A stretch of DNA of 64,000 nucleotides from Dendrolimus kikuchii (taxonomy: Eukaryota > Arthropoda > Insecta > Lepidoptera > Lasiocampidae), in assembly GCA_019925095.2 (NCBI GenBank), contig CM034413.1, positions 1,741,001 to 1,805,000 of the forward strand. Direction: 5' to 3'. The notes beneath the pieces were generated by a model that was not told where the DNA came from, made no database searches, and saw only the letters and a program-made list of their open reading frames with translations. Positions 1-11,091 of this stretch are shown piece by piece. The stretch's first letter is position 1, and each line of letters begins with the position of its first letter. A program made the position numbers and the translations under genes.

Positions 1-23
1 TTTTACGGAGACGCTGAGTGTTG

Positions 24-112
24 CGTGGTTATCACACCGATCGAGCCTGCCCTAAAAACTGTAATCAAGCGAATGTTTCCACCATGGCTCTATCACTCCA
101 AACATAAAAAAT
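24..112. repeat. REP-T copy 1
   Basis: A short dispersed sequence containing ATCACACCGAT-GAGCCTGC and ATGGCTCTA, shared with 15650-15717. The two ends of the unit are weakly inverted to each other, which suggests a MITE remnant. Confidence 0.4.
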
Positions 113-120
113 CCTCCGGA

Positions 121-534
121 ACCGCCAGCGGCTTGGTAGTACCTTTGCAAATATCCTTTGGCGATGGTAACCACTATTCATCAGATAAGATTAGTTAGCC
201 TATCTCCTGTCCTCTAGCAATAAAAAGGGAAACTTTAAGTAATTTACCTGGTGACCATATCGCTTTGGAGCTTGCTGTACTATTTGGACATTTTGTTGCG
301 CGTGATCAGAAATCTTCTTGTAGACAGGAGGAAGGCCGCTCCTTGCCTGTAAATTAAAATACTGTAATGGTCACGAAGTTCAGGTAAAAGAAATGCTTTA
401 TTACTGAGCTACAATACATCTGTACTATCTAAAGTAATAATTAATATCAGCAACCCTTCTCAGCTTGTCTTTCCGACAAAAGCCATCTCTAAGATCCTCC
501 ATTGGTTCTAAGAATCTTGGTCTAGTCCAAAGTT
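121..534. other. No recognised feature
   Basis: AT-rich sequence with no open frame or repeat-family match that I can identify. Confidence 0.5.
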
Positions 535-627
535 TCCAGGTGGTAGGGCATTTGCCTGACTGGATGGCTGCCACGCCTGGTCTAGAGTATGCCGCCATAA
601 GAACCTTGAGTTGTGTTCCGGCATCAC
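535..627 (+). repeat. SINE-A, internal fragment
   Basis: Carries only the middle of the element, from GGTGGTAGGGCATTTGCC to the GTGTTCCGGCAT block, and abuts a second SINE-A in the opposite orientation, making a head-on pair. Confidence 0.75.
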
Positions 628-948
628 TTTTTTTTATTTATTTTTTTATTGCAGGAATTCAGCAGACTGGCAGACGGCCCACTTGATGGAAAGCGGTTAC
701 CATCGCCTACGGACATTTTCAATACCAAAGGTGCTACAAATGCGCTACTGCTCTCTTAAGGGAGACTGGAACCTGGTCACTAATACCGGGAACACAACAC
801 AAGGTTGTTATGGCGACATACTTTAGACCAGGGGTGGTAGCCATCCAGTCGGGCAAATACCCTGCTACGTAGCTGTGGGTTGTTTTGTCGCCTCTTACGA
901 CAGGCCGCCCGGCCACAGGAAATTGTATTCTCTCTCCGTTCCTGCAAG
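628..948 (-). repeat. SINE-A, full length (family description here)
   Basis: Family definition. Read in the sense direction the unit is about 310 bp. It starts at TATCCGTGCAGGAACGGAG, passes a CGGCCGGGCGGCCTG block, TGTCGTAAGAGGCGAC, GGTGGTAGGGCATTTGCC, CTTAAGAGAGCAGCAGCGC and GTGGGCCGTCTGCCTGTC, and ends CTCCTGCAATAAAAA with an A-rich tail. The constant head and A-rich 3' tail fit a non-autonomous retroposon. No good pol III A/B box pair and no tRNA resemblance were found, so its head is of unknown origin. Copies elsewhere keep the same two ends, which defines the boundaries. This copy is diverged near its head. Confidence 0.8.
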
Positions 949-966
949 ATAGCCAGTATAGTAGTC

Positions 967-1121
967 AGGTTCCAATTTCTACTTCAAGGCTGGTAGCACA
1001 TTGGCAGCACCTCTGGTATTGCTAATGTTCACATGCGACGGTGACCACTTTCCATCATCACAGTTGGGCCGTCAACCTGTCTGCTGTGCTTCAGCAATAA
1101 AAAATAAATAAATAAAAAGTG
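967..1121 (+). repeat. SINE-A, diverged 3' half
   Basis: Runs from the GGTTCCA motif to an AATAAAAAATAAATAAATAAA tail. It is much more diverged than the neighbouring copies and therefore probably older. Confidence 0.6.
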
Positions 1122-1295
1122 GTCCGGCTGCTCCTTTGATACCATCCTCCCATCTGCGACGTTGCTCTCCTCTCTTTTTACCGTGGGCTTTTTTACATTT
1201 TATAATACTATAGATAATATGCTATATAAAGACATACAATGTTGTATTGATTTAGTAAAAAAAAAACCCCCCAAAGACATTGAAACTAAAATACA

Positions 1296-1800
1296 TTATG
1301 AAGCAGATCACTGCCAACGGGGAGCGTGCCCAGAAGGCTGGCTGCATTGCCACGCTGTATGGCAATACTTATTTGTTGTGCAAAATATAGGCCAGCCTTC
1401 TGATTACGGATAGTGTCAAAGAGTTTCTTACATATATCTTTAAATAAACTCTTTGCCGACGGACCCCACGGGCCTAAATGTTTCAACCCCAAACGGCACA
1501 AATATGTAACCCCTTCGTAAGGATCCATATTTGCGCCGTTCAACGTCCTCAGCTGAAGCGGCAGCGTTGCCAGCCCCTGACTCGGTCATTGGAAGATGTG
1601 ACGGGGCCAGTGTGTCATGAACTAGGTCGCATGGAACACTAATAGCCGCCCCATCTTCCAAGGGACGAATGACATTCCGTCCGATCTCTTGCCATCGTCA
1701 CGCACCAGGCCATTCGGTTCCAGAATGGCCGGGACGCCGACGCTGACAAGAGCTCGGCGAATGATGTCGTTAAGGCTGGCATGACGAGATCTTCTTCCTG
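1296..1800 (-). pseudogene. LINE-K 3' coding fragment (non-LTR retrotransposon)
   Basis: On the minus strand, fragments in two frames read YIFVPFGVETF, then LGPWGPSAKSLFKDI, then QQISIAIQRGNAASLLGTLP. This is the C-terminal region of a non-LTR polyprotein that recurs at 2.2, 11.1, 24.6 and 32.7 kb. Frameshifts separate the blocks, so it is dead. The clade is not assigned: the GNAAS-LGT ending is familiar from insect LINE proteins, but I cannot name the family safely. Confidence 0.6.
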
Positions 1801-1879
1801 CGCTTTTTAAACATGACAAGTCGTGGTGTCCAAATTTTGTCTGTCTAATGTATTTATTGTGTGTATATAAGACCACGGG

Positions 1880-2235
1880 ACATAAAAATGACCCGGACTT
1901 TTGGAGGGCTTGCGTGGGGCCATTTGGCCCTTCGTAGAGGCCCCTTGCAAATTTAATCTAATCACTCATTATCGACCACATTATATTATAATGCTCCTCG
2001 TCCAAGACCCGGCCAATGTAGACTATGTCGGTTTGAGACTGCCAGGTACTGTGTTACTGCCCCTCCTCTGCCCGAACATAAAGTATTTATAAGGTCCTCG
2101 TCGCACTGCCACAGTGCCACCATCCGGTAATGCTGTGGCTAAACTTCACACCTTCCTTCATAAAACCAACTTCCGCCATACGTATTAACTTCCAACATCC
2201 GGTTACTCCATTTCCGATATCCGTTTGCTTAATAT
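1880..2235. other. No recognised feature
   Basis: Moderately GC-balanced sequence between two LINE-K fragments; no convincing frame, splice pair or family match. Confidence 0.4.
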
Positions 2236-2386
2236 TAAAAAAACGTCTGGTCGATACAACAAGAGACCGGAAGGCTGGAGCTTACCTCGCTCAAAGGATT
2301 AGCCTCTGTATCCAGCGAGGCAATGCTGCCAGCCTTCTAGGTACAATGCCCAGCGACAGTGGTCTGGTGGGGCTGGACGGGCCTTG
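2236..2386 (+). pseudogene. LINE-K C-terminal fragment
   Basis: The + frame reads KKRLVDTTRDRKAGAYLAQ, then RISLCIQRGNAASLLGTMP. It lies in inverted orientation to the fragment at 1.3-1.8 kb. Confidence 0.6.
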
Positions 2387-2621
2387 ATACAGGTTTTTTT
2401 TTATTTTTATTTTTAAGCTAGGTTTATTTATATTATGGATTATGCCCTCCTTTTTTATTTAGTTCTAGTTTTTAATTTTAGGTTTATTTTAATTAGCATT
2501 TAAAGTAAAACTAAGTGTAGCGATACATCTGCTGAAAGTTTGACTAAATGCACTTGCAGTGTTTTTCAAGTAAGTTGTAACTCTTCCCCCTTGAATCGTA
2601 TTCTTCATTTCTGAGGACCAT

Positions 2622-2945
2622 CAAATTCAAATGTTTTTATTCAAAATAAGTTCTACCGGAGAACACTTTTTGAAGGTCATACATATAGGTTAAAATTTAA
2701 TTTTACTGCATAGTCTATGTACACCGCTTCGTAACGTGTTATTGCTGTTAAGGAAAAGAAGCGGCAAGAAACTCCCCAGCAACACGTCTAGCTAAATTTT
2801 TTTTTCTTTATATTTCTTATTCTATTTATATCTCAAGTTCTATTTTTTTAATAAGTTTTATACAGAAGTATGTTACAGAATGACTTTTGAAGAATTAATG
2901 GAGTCTCTGGATGAATCGAATCACCTACTTTTTTTGTACTCTTTT
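2622..2945 (-). repeat. REP-H copy 1 (retroelement 3' end)
   Basis: REP-H in the sense direction contains GTGTTGCTGGGGAGTTTCTT, GCCGCTTCTTCTC and CACGTTGCGAAGCGGTG, and ends AATAAAAACTTTTGAATTTG. Such an AATAAA-containing end suggests a retroelement 3' UTR. Other copies are at 14.4, 43.3 and 62.3 kb. Confidence 0.6.
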
Positions 2946-4264
2946 TCACCACCGATCTGCTGCGATGCACATTATTATTCATAGGTATAAGCAGTGCGTC
3001 GTACTTGGAATCATTGAGTGCGTTGTGAATCTTGTCTGACCAACGAATCTGATTGTTTGTAACACAACAGCCGAAATTTTGTTACGTTCGGCGTAGTGCC
3101 AAACCTTTCGTCTAACGACTGTATAGCGACTTTCCACCATAACAGATGCAATGTAAAGTACATTGCATTTGTTTAACAATCAACACAACATGTGACGCGT
3201 TATGCAACCAAAATTTCAGCGAATGTAGTTGAAAATTAGCCTTGTGTCGGATAATATGTACAGCAGTAAGCTGTGTGCAAATCTTGTTTGCTGAAAATGC
3301 GGCGTACAAATTCTCGAATTTTTATTTTTAAGATACATATCAGCAGTGTAAATACGTCACTATTTCTTTAAATATTTTTTTGTTTCTTTTTTCTTCTTGA
3401 AGACTCAAAGCGCGCTTTCAAGACGGTATAGAAGCGATAAACAAAGAGCTGTAACGATACCGACTAACCATATACTACATAATTTTCTATTCGTTTTGCT
3501 ATACGTCGCGTTATTTCGATAGTTTATCGCGCGTTTAGTGTGTCATGCCAACCGATTATTAAGACCGGTTGTTTGTCAAATCCACGTCGTAATTTATTTT
3601 TTCGTCTATATTTTTTTCCATGACAGCAGATAACACCGGTCATTGTTCATGGATTTTTTTATTCATGAATTAAGCTTTTATTTTGTGAACAACAAAGAAT
3701 TTATACCCACTTATCTAATTATTTTATTCTTATTTTTAGCGTTCTGCAAGCATTATGACAGATGACATTTTTTGCACAGGGACACGTTAAAAATTGCGTA
3801 CGTTATAAAGTTCGCCGCACACGCTAGTTTGAATCAATACAAAACTGTAGTTTTATGGCCCAACACTACTTCTACATACAAAAGATCGCAAGTCACGTAA
3901 AGAAAGAATAGTAACAATGATACGACCTACTTTCAGTCATGTTTTCTTGCTTCATTGTTGTACTTTTGTTTGTTATGTGCTTCTGGGACCATTCCTGGGT
4001 ACATTTGGTACATTTATGTTCAAGTTGAAGGATTAAGAACGTACGTTTTAGGGATAAAAGACAAAAATTGTTACATATATGTCCACGTTTCTGAATTCCG
4101 CAAAAAGCTCAAGTGATTGTTATCTCACTTCGAACGAACGCTCCGAAAGCAACCGGGATTTAAGGCTCGGATGATGATGATGATTCTGGTCCTCCGGTTT
4201 CCTCATCTAAATTCCGCTGCCAATCTTACTCAGGTTGTCGGACAAACATCCTGCAGTGTGTGCA
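2946..4264. other. No recognised feature
   Basis: A 1.3-kb stretch without a family match. Two overlapping minus-strand open frames of about 65 codons (2979-3309) have no motif or splice context supporting them. It may be old transposon sequence or unique DNA. Confidence 0.4.
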
Positions 4265-4545
4265 GTGCTGACCAAAGCGACGAGAGGTGACACCACGAAT
4301 GGGCACCAGAGTCAAATCGCCGGCTTGTGTGGAGACTCAACTACTCAATACTCCACTAAAACCACCCTCCTCCCATGTGCCCCGCGCTTATGGCAAGAAG
4401 AGCGTGAGACTTAGTACGTAGTTATGCCCACGCTGATCCTAGCGCAGTGCTTGAGAATGCCCCGGGAGAGGCAAACTCACTTCGTCAACAGGGGTCAAGA
4501 CTCCTCTGCTCCCTAGATGCTAGAGGGCCCCTGGATCCTGCAGAG
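4265..4545. repeat. REP-P copy 1
   Basis: Closely similar, in the same orientation, to 23679-23945. Shared blocks include CAGAGTCAAATCGCCGGC, TACTCAATACTCCACTAAAA and TAGATGCTAGAGGGCCCCTG. It has no frame conserved between copies. It may be the untranslated part of a retroelement. Confidence 0.65.
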
Positions 4546-4652
4546 TGTTACCACAATCTCTTTCGAGATCAGTACATTACCTACCACTAGGGAGCGACAC
4601 GTGCGATGTCTCACTTATGGATAACCATACTTTTTTATAATACTAATATCAA

Positions 4653-4967
4653 GACTTTTTTTTTTATTGCAGGAGATCAGCAGACAGGCAGACGGCCCAC
4701 TTGATGGAAAGCGGTTACCATCACCTATGGACATTTGCAACAGCAAAGTTGCTACAAATGCGCTGCTGCACTCTTAAGGGAAACTGGAACCTGGTCACTA
4801 ATGACGGAACACAACTTAAGGTTGTTATGGCGACATACTTTAGACCAGGGGTGGTAGCCATCCAGTTGGGCAATTACCCTACCACCTAGCTGTGGGTTGT
4901 TTAGTCGCCTCTTACGACAGGCCGCCCGGCCGCAGGAAATAGTATTCTTTCTCCGTTCCTGCACAGA
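4653..4967 (-). repeat. SINE-A, full length
   Basis: Both ends are intact; the head reads TCCTGCACAGATA on the + strand, one base off the usual GCACGGATA. Confidence 0.85.
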
Positions 4968-5117
4968 TATACTGACTATACTGGCACTATACTATACTGT
5001 AGCATTACTACGCCTCGTTCAGGCCTGTAAGTATGATAGAGAAAGACGTAGACGATGTCCTATTCCCACATTGTAACGCCCCACGGGCAACGACCGTTCA
5101 ACACAATAATAAATAAA

Positions 5118-5935
5118 CTAGCTGTACCCGGCGACAAAACAACCCACAGCCAGGTGGTAGGGTATTTGCTCGACTGGATGGCGACCAACCCTGGTCTAGA
5201 GTATGCCGCCGTAACAACCTTGTGTTGTGTTCCGGCATTAGTAACCAGGTTCCAGTCCCCCTTAAGAGAGCGGCAGCGCATTTGTAGCACCTTTGGTGTT
5301 ACAAATGTCCATAGGCGATGGTAACCGCTTTTCGTCAAGTGGGCCGTCTGCCTGTCTGCTCAACGACGTTGTATTGCCCTTAAAAAATTATCTAGAAACC
5401 GATTCCAGCGCCATCAACCGGGACCAATTGTTAATCTAAACTTGAAAAAACACAAAAAATCATCAAAATCGGTCCCACCGTTAAAAAGGTGTTCAGCGGC
5501 GCCACCTACCGGGTCCAATCTTAAATCTAAACCATCCCGGGATCCACTTAAACACACACAAAAATAATTTCACCTAAATCCTGAAACCCGATTGCAGCGC
5601 TATCTACCTGGTTCAAATTTGAATATAAACCACCCCAGGACCCACTTGAACAGATACAAAAATAATTCACCTAGATCAGACAAATGAAAATGAGTTTAAA
5701 TGGAGTAGTCACCGTTGCCGAAATCGGCCGGGAAAGATCGTAACAAATGAATGGCTAGACGGATGTTGTGACTGATGTTTTTTAATGATATTTTTTTTAT
5801 TGATGAATATCATATTTCAATACAATATATTCCGGACGAAGATAATTGCAAAAACACAAAGCTCACAGAAATTGATCCAGCCGTTCCTGAGTTATAAATG
5901 GTGTAACTAACAAGACTGTTTTATATATACTTCGC
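5118..5935 (-). mobile_element. HEL-B Helitron-like element with internal repeats, interrupted by SINE-A
   Basis: Starts with CTAGCTG after an A on the + strand (the Helitron 3' end on the minus strand) and resumes after the SINE-A at about 5361 with ACGACGTTGTATTGCCC. The interior has about three degenerate copies of the roughly 118-bp HEL-B unit (GCGCCACCTACCGGGTCC type). The far end carries the family's GAGTTATAAATGGTGTAACT block. Strand assignment follows the CTAG-end rule. Confidence 0.55.
5130..5360 (+). repeat. SINE-A nested in HEL-B
   Basis: Begins at GGCGACAAAACAACCCACAG and stops inside the CTGTCTGCT motif, so both termini are missing. It interrupts the CTAGCTGTACCCGGC / ACGACGTTGT junction of the HEL-B element. 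Confidence 0.75.
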
Positions 5936-6176
5936 CAGATGGTAGGGTATTTGTTCGACTGGATGGCGAGCACCCCTGGTCTAGAGTCTGCCGCCGTAAC
6001 AACCTGGTGTTGTGTTCCGGCATTAGTGACCAGGTTCCAGTCTCCCTTAAGAGAGCAGCAGCGCATTTGTAGCACCTTTGGTGTTACAAATGTCCATAGG
6101 CGATGGTAACCGCTTTCCGTCAAGTGGGCCGTCTGCCTGTCTGCTGAACTCCTGCAATAAATAAAATAAAAAAAAA
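5936..6176 (+). repeat. SINE-A, 5'-truncated
   Basis: Starts at CCAGATGGTAGGG, keeps the tail TCCTGCAATAAATAAAATAA, and lies directly against the end of HEL-B. Confidence 0.8.
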
Positions 6177-6186
6177 TATATATAGA

Positions 6187-6606
6187 CTAGCTGACCCGGC
6201 AAATTTCGTACCGCCTCAGAATCAATAAATAAGCTGAATGATAATTGCAGAATGTTTCAACTTTAGTAAAAAATTTGGTCAAAACTTAACCGGAACGAAC
6301 ATCAAACGTTTGACATTCAAAACCAAAAAAATGAAAAAATAACCTTACTTTTAAATTTAATTGATTTCTAAACGACGAGACGAACATCAAATGTTTGACA
6401 GATAGGAATAGTTTCTAAGGGAAAGCGAAATTGTTGTTTTTACTATATTCCAAGTATTTTTTTCATATTTACTCACCTTTTAAACCTTCCCTGGACTTCC
6501 ACAAATAATTCAAAACCAAAATTAGCCAAATCAGTCCAGCCGTTCTCGAGTTTTAGCGAGAGTGACGAACAGCAATTGATTTTTACCTATATATATATGT
6601 ATATAT
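6187..6606 (-). mobile_element. HEL-C repeat, CTAG terminus and TA-rich end
   Basis: Begins CTAGCTGACCCGGCAAATTT after an A. It contains the AACGAACATCAAACGTTTGAC and GTCCAGCCGTTCTCGAG blocks and runs out into a TA tract. Two more copies are at 41.0 and 59.3 kb. The terminus and its A flank are Helitron-like, but the opposite end is lost in TA repeats. It ends about 21 bp from the splice donor of the coding exon at 6628. Confidence 0.55.
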
Positions 6607-6627
6607 ATTACTAAAGAAAAAACTTAC

Positions 6628-6883
6628 CGCATAGTTATAATCGATCTCATCATACGCCGAAGTCGGACCTTCGTACCCCAATGACCTTCCGAAGGGTGTG
6701 TATGATTTGATTCTTCCCAAAAAAGCAGGGACAATAGCTCCATTGATCTGGGACTGGGCTGCTACAGTGTTATTTGGGTTGAGTTCACTCCTGGCTATGC
6801 TCTCGATGAGGGGTCGTGAAGTTACGATGAGAGGAGTCGGCGGCGGAGGAGGGGCATCATTTGGGAACAGCACTGGGCCTTGC
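6628..6883 (-). CDS. Second coding exon of the same secreted-protein gene
   Basis: The exon is 256 bp: one base completing the split Lys codon, then 85 codons (residues 54-138). The acceptor TTTTCAG ends at 6884 and the donor GTAAGT begins at 6627, giving a phase-0 3' junction. The frame has a run of five prolines (residues 64-68), an N-glycosylation sequon N-N-T at about residue 90, and a Tyr/Asp-rich end (YDEIDYNYA). There is no stop codon and no match to any repeat family in the window, unlike nearly all other open frames here. The downstream exons must lie beyond the left edge, since nothing exon-like follows on the minus strand in 1-6600. The product is not recognised; low sequence complexity suggests an extracellular linker or a rapidly evolving secreted protein. 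Confidence 0.85.
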
Positions 6884-6920
6884 CTGAAAAGGGAAAATTT
6901 AATTGGTTAAGTATCAAACT

Positions 6921-8345
6921 ATTTTCTGAATTGAATTCGTGTCAATTATCTGTCTATGCTGTTCTTTTTCCGTTCCTACTCGTTTATGGGATTTCAGTAT
7001 TATTATACACAACTAGCTGTCCCGACAGACGTTGTTCTGCCCTGAAGAAATAAAACTTAGAACCCGATTCCAGCGCCACCTACCGGGTCCAAATGTAAGC
7101 TAGCCTATCTTTCAAGTCGGATCAAACTGGACACGGTGTGCAAATTTGATTAAAATCGGTCAAGTAGTTTAGGAGTCCATCGCGGACAAACAACGAGACA
7201 CGTAATTTATACATATTAAGATTAATGAAGTAATGTTTAAGAAGAAGTAATACAACGGTCAATTTCTGCTCTCAACTCCTAACGATGCAACATGTTCTAA
7301 GTTAACTAGGCGCGTTCTAATTTATAACAACGAAGCCCACTTGTAACTTCAACTACATAAAACAATGATCTAGATGTGAACTGAATTCGTATTATTTTTT
7401 TGCTATTCTTTCTCCGTTCCTACTCGTTTATGGGATTTCATTGTTGTTATACACAATTGATGAACTGATGTTTAAGAAGAAATAATACAACGGTCAATTT
7501 CTGCTCTCAACTCCTAACGATGCAACATGTTCTAACTTAACTAGGCGAGTTCTAATTTATAACAACGAAGCCCACTTTTAACTTCAAGTACATAAAACAA
7601 TGATCTAGAGGTGAACTGAATTCGTATTATTTTTCTGCTATGCGTTCTCGGTTCCTACTCGTTTATGAGATTTCATTATTGTTATACACAATTAATGAAC
7701 TGATGTTTAAGAAGAAATACAACGGTCAATTTCCGCTTTAAACTCCTAACGATGCAACATGTTCTAACTTAACTAGGCGAGTTCTAATTTATAACAACGA
7801 AGCCCACTTGTAACTTCAAGTACATTAAACAATGATCTAGAGGTGAACTGAATTCGTATTATTTTTCTGCTATACTTTCTCCGTTCCTACTCGTTTATGG
7901 AATTTCATTATTGTTATACACAATTAATGAACTGATGTTTAAGAAGAAGTAATACAACGGTCGATTACTGCTCTCAATCCCTAAAGATGCAACATGTTCT
8001 AAGTTAACTAGGCGAGTTCGAATTTATAACAACGAAGCCCACTTGTAACTTCAAGTACATAAAACAATGATCTAGAGGTGAACTGAATTCGTATTATTTT
8101 TCTGCTATTCTTTCTCCATTCCTACTCGTTTATGGGATTTCATTATTATTATACATAATTAATGAACTGATGTTTAAGAAGAAGTAAGACAACGGTCAAT
8201 TTCTGCTCTCAACTCCTAACGATGCAACATGTTCTAACTAAACTAGACGAGTTCTAAGTTATAACAGTGAAGCCCACTTATAACTTCAAGTACATCAAAC
8301 AATGATCTAGAGGCGAACTGAATTCGTGTTAATTGCTGCTAATGC
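6921..8345. repeat. Tandem array, about 235-bp unit, five to six copies
   Basis: The block GAACTGATGTTTAAGAAGAA and the block CGTTCCTACTCGTTTATGGG recur with spacings of about 239, 233, 232 and 233 bp. Copies are nearly identical, so the array is young. The first unit is interrupted by a HEL-B copy at 7013-7221. It lies wholly within the intron of the host gene. Confidence 0.9.
7013..7221 (-). mobile_element. Short HEL-B copy inserted in the tandem array
   Basis: CTAGCTGTCCCGACAGACG at the left follows an A; the right end ATATTAAGA (reverse complement TCTTAATAT) is followed by T. This is the A/T target with no duplication expected for a Helitron. Other units of the array show the uninterrupted sequence ATACACAATTAATGAA. 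Confidence 0.65.
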
Positions 8346-8600
8346 GAAATCAATATGTCAAGTATCCTAGAGATTAAGTGATTTAGAACTAAGATAGTTT
8401 GGATGCTCTATATATTTGTATAACTGTGTGTGTTCTATGTCAATCCCGGAAGTAGTCTAGACACTAACTCATATGGTCACTGAACTGGTAGCTACGAATA
8501 AATGACCAGCATATTTTTGTAGGTATAGAGAGGGAGCGTAAAGGCCTATTTACATGAAGAGAGTTTATCGCACGTTTTGGGTCGAGAAGTTGTATAGTAT

Positions 8601-9044
8601 TGTTACACGCCGACAAAGTAAATGCACAACTGGTTTATTACCTTTCCCGCATTTGGACTCCTTTTGTTTACTTTGTGTATAAAATTTGTAATTAAGAAAA
8701 ACTTTCTATTGTTTTTGTACTTGTTTATGGCCGCAGGTGTGTAGATTACGGTTTCTCGGAAACTTCAGTCCATGCGGTCGATTGTTGTATTGTAAAGTTT
8801 AATATAAAACGATGCCCGAACGGGGGGGTAGGGGTGAGGCAGTCAAGCGACGATTACGATACGATCAAGACGTGTACATTCGATGAGCTATATAGTGACG
8901 GACTTTGCGCGTGTTACTGAATCGTGCAGTTTGTACTGGTTGTGCCCAGTTATATTTGTACCTGTCTTATACGTGTTTGTATATTTCTAATAAATTATAT
9001 AGTAATTCCAACGGCATTTTAAGTCGAGCCCCGCACTCGTAACA
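8601..9044 (+). mobile_element. Solo LTR, LTR-A copy 1
   Basis: Bounded by TGTTACACGCC and CACTCGTAACA (TG..CA termini with an inverted TGTTAC). A TATA-like box TATAAAA lies at 8803 and AATAAA at 8989, both in the + direction, which gives the sense. Flanks are GTAT and CTAT, so one base of a 4-bp duplication may have mutated. No gag-pol sequence adjoins it. Confidence 0.75.
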
Positions 9045-9534
9045 CTATTTTCGTAGGCGATGCTCATTAGACAATAATCGTATTAATATGTTTACATTCG
9101 ACCAAAAAATAAAAACTCGCCTACAAGTATGTCATACGATAATCTTAAGGTAATCATCACCAAGTTTTGTTAACACTACAACAGAAATCCCATTAAGATA
9201 TATAGCCATATATCGACTTGTCTAAACTTGTCTAAAACGAGTATCGTACAGATAATGCGAGACTTGCAATTCGAGCTCGGTGTTTATCGCGGTATTTTTC
9301 TTCCAAAATGACACAAGAATCATATAAATTTGTTTCTGCTGACAATATTAAATTCATTGAACTTTATAGAAGTTACGAGTGTTTCTTCTTTCTAGCCACT
9401 TTTTAAGCCAACATCTTTTTTTTCTCTTTCGTTTAGTTGATTCTTGTTTGAGAAGAGCAGAGATAATTAAATCATCCTCGTGCACTACATTCATGCTTGC
9501 GACTGGTGACTAGCTGAGCACGAAATAAAATTCT
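9045..9534. other. No recognised feature
   Basis: AT-rich intronic sequence between the solo LTR and the RTE-A insertion. Confidence 0.5.
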
Positions 9535-9548
9535 TGCTTTCAAATGTT

Positions 9549-9752
9549 ACATACATACATACATACATAACTTCACGCCAGTTCCCTTGCGGGGTAGGCA
9601 CGAACAACAGAGCGCTATTTAGGCTTATTCTTACACACCTCACTCGCTTCTTTGACATTCATAACTCTTGTCATGCACGCTCGTCTGTTCTTAAGGCTCC
9701 TAACATCACCTTCTGCTAGTACACGATCAATTTGATCATGGAAAGTGTGTCG
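9549..9752 (-). mobile_element. RTE-A tail with 14-bp TSD (family description here)
   Basis: Family definition. In the sense direction RTE-A encodes the end of a non-LTR polyprotein ([47 protein letters not shown]) and finishes with GGCGTGAAGTTATG and a (TATG)n tail. The C-terminal motifs and simple-repeat tail fit the RTE clade. This copy is 204 bp, truncated at the 5' end, and flanked by exact TGCTTTCAAATGTT repeats at 9535-9548 and 9753-9766. Confidence 0.85.
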
Positions 9753-9769
9753 TGCTTTCAAATGTTGTT

Positions 9770-10254
9770 TGTCAATATTTAATGACCGGGTGGTTATCGC
9801 CCTTCCAAGTACGATATCGTATGTTTAGTTTACATGATAAAAAAATTTCTTGCTTTTGACAATCTTATTTTCGAGGCAAGGAACTATCTCCGTGTAAATA
9901 GTCTTTTAGGCGGTGGTCTATTACAAACAAAGAAGCCTGTGTACGGCGTGACGCTGTATGCGTGCCACGAATGCTTGTTATTAAATTGCACTATAGTGCA
10001 ATTGCACTGTTTTACTCCTCTCCTATTATATTAATGTATTCTGTATTTACGCCTGACGCGGCACACATACATCAGGCGCCTGTGTTAGAAAATCCCTATT
10101 CTCAGCACCACTTATAAAAACTAATTATACAAAAACACATTTTTATACCGCACTTGTCAGCAGTACAATGCACTATTGACTAACATAGATCCTTTCATAG
10201 TTAATTTATATAAATTTAAAAAATAAAATGTTGTAATTTAGATTTCACTTTTTA
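9770..10254. other. No recognised feature
   Basis: Intronic sequence with one short palindrome, TTGCACTATAGTGCAA, at about 9983-9998. Confidence 0.5.
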
Positions 10255-10560
10255 GAATAATGTAATGACTTACACTACAATATATATAAGTATAGACATA
10301 AGGCCCACACTGCATATGCACTTCCTCACAACACCAGCATGTAACAGATACATTCTACATTAGTATAAGTTTAGTATTAAAACTAGAATAAATTAATATA
10401 ATAAGTTATTCGTAAGACACATACACCTCAACACAAAAATCAATAAATTAGTGTCACACACAAGAACCAAAATAACTAATAAGCGTGTTAAATAAAAATA
10501 AATAAATCTAGAAATTAAGTTGTAAAAAAGGGTACGGAACTCGAGTCCTTAGAGTTGTTA
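10255..10560 (+). repeat. REP-M copy 1
   Basis: About 300 bp present again in inverted orientation at 39130-39440. Shared blocks include AAGGCCCACACTGCA, TCACACACAAGAACCAAAAT and GGTACGGAACTCGAGTCC. Confidence 0.75.
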
Positions 10561-10614
10561 ATTTATTTTTTTATACTTTAAATTTTTTTCTATTTTGTTA
10601 GTAATTAATACATC

Positions 10615-10928
10615 TGTGCAGGAACGGAGAAAGAATACAATTTCCTGCGGCCGGGCGGCCTGTCGTAAGAGGCGACAAAACAACCCACAGCCAGGTGGTA
10701 GGGCATTTGCCCGACTGGATATGGCTACCACCCCTGGTCTAAATGTCGCCATAACAACCTTGAGTTGTGTTCGGACATTAGTGACCAGGTTCCAGTCTCC
10801 CTTAAGAGAGCAGCAGCGCATTTGTAGCACCTTTGGTGTTGCAAATGTCTCTAGGCGATGGTAACCGCTTTTCATCAAGTGGGCCGTCTGCCTGTCTGCT
10901 GAACTCCTGCAATAAAAAATAAAAAAAT
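10615..10928 (+). repeat. SINE-A, full length
   Basis: Head TGTGCAGGAACGGAG, tail GCAATAAAAAATAAAAAAAT; it sits directly against the end of REP-M within the intron. Confidence 0.88.
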
Positions 10929-11091
10929 TGTGATGACATATTTTTTCAATATTGACCTCATTTAAATAGACATTTTATATAATTTTCGTATAAATGTATT
11001 TTTTTAGGAATTAATTGCATATTTTAATTTTAATGTGAAAATAAATCAAAATAAAGGAAATCATAAATAAACTAATATAAATCATGTAACA

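Noticed and set aside
2979..3309. Overlapping 65-codon minus-strand frames as further exons of the secreted-protein gene
   Set aside because: No consensus donor/acceptor pair of the right phase and no coding-like composition were found.
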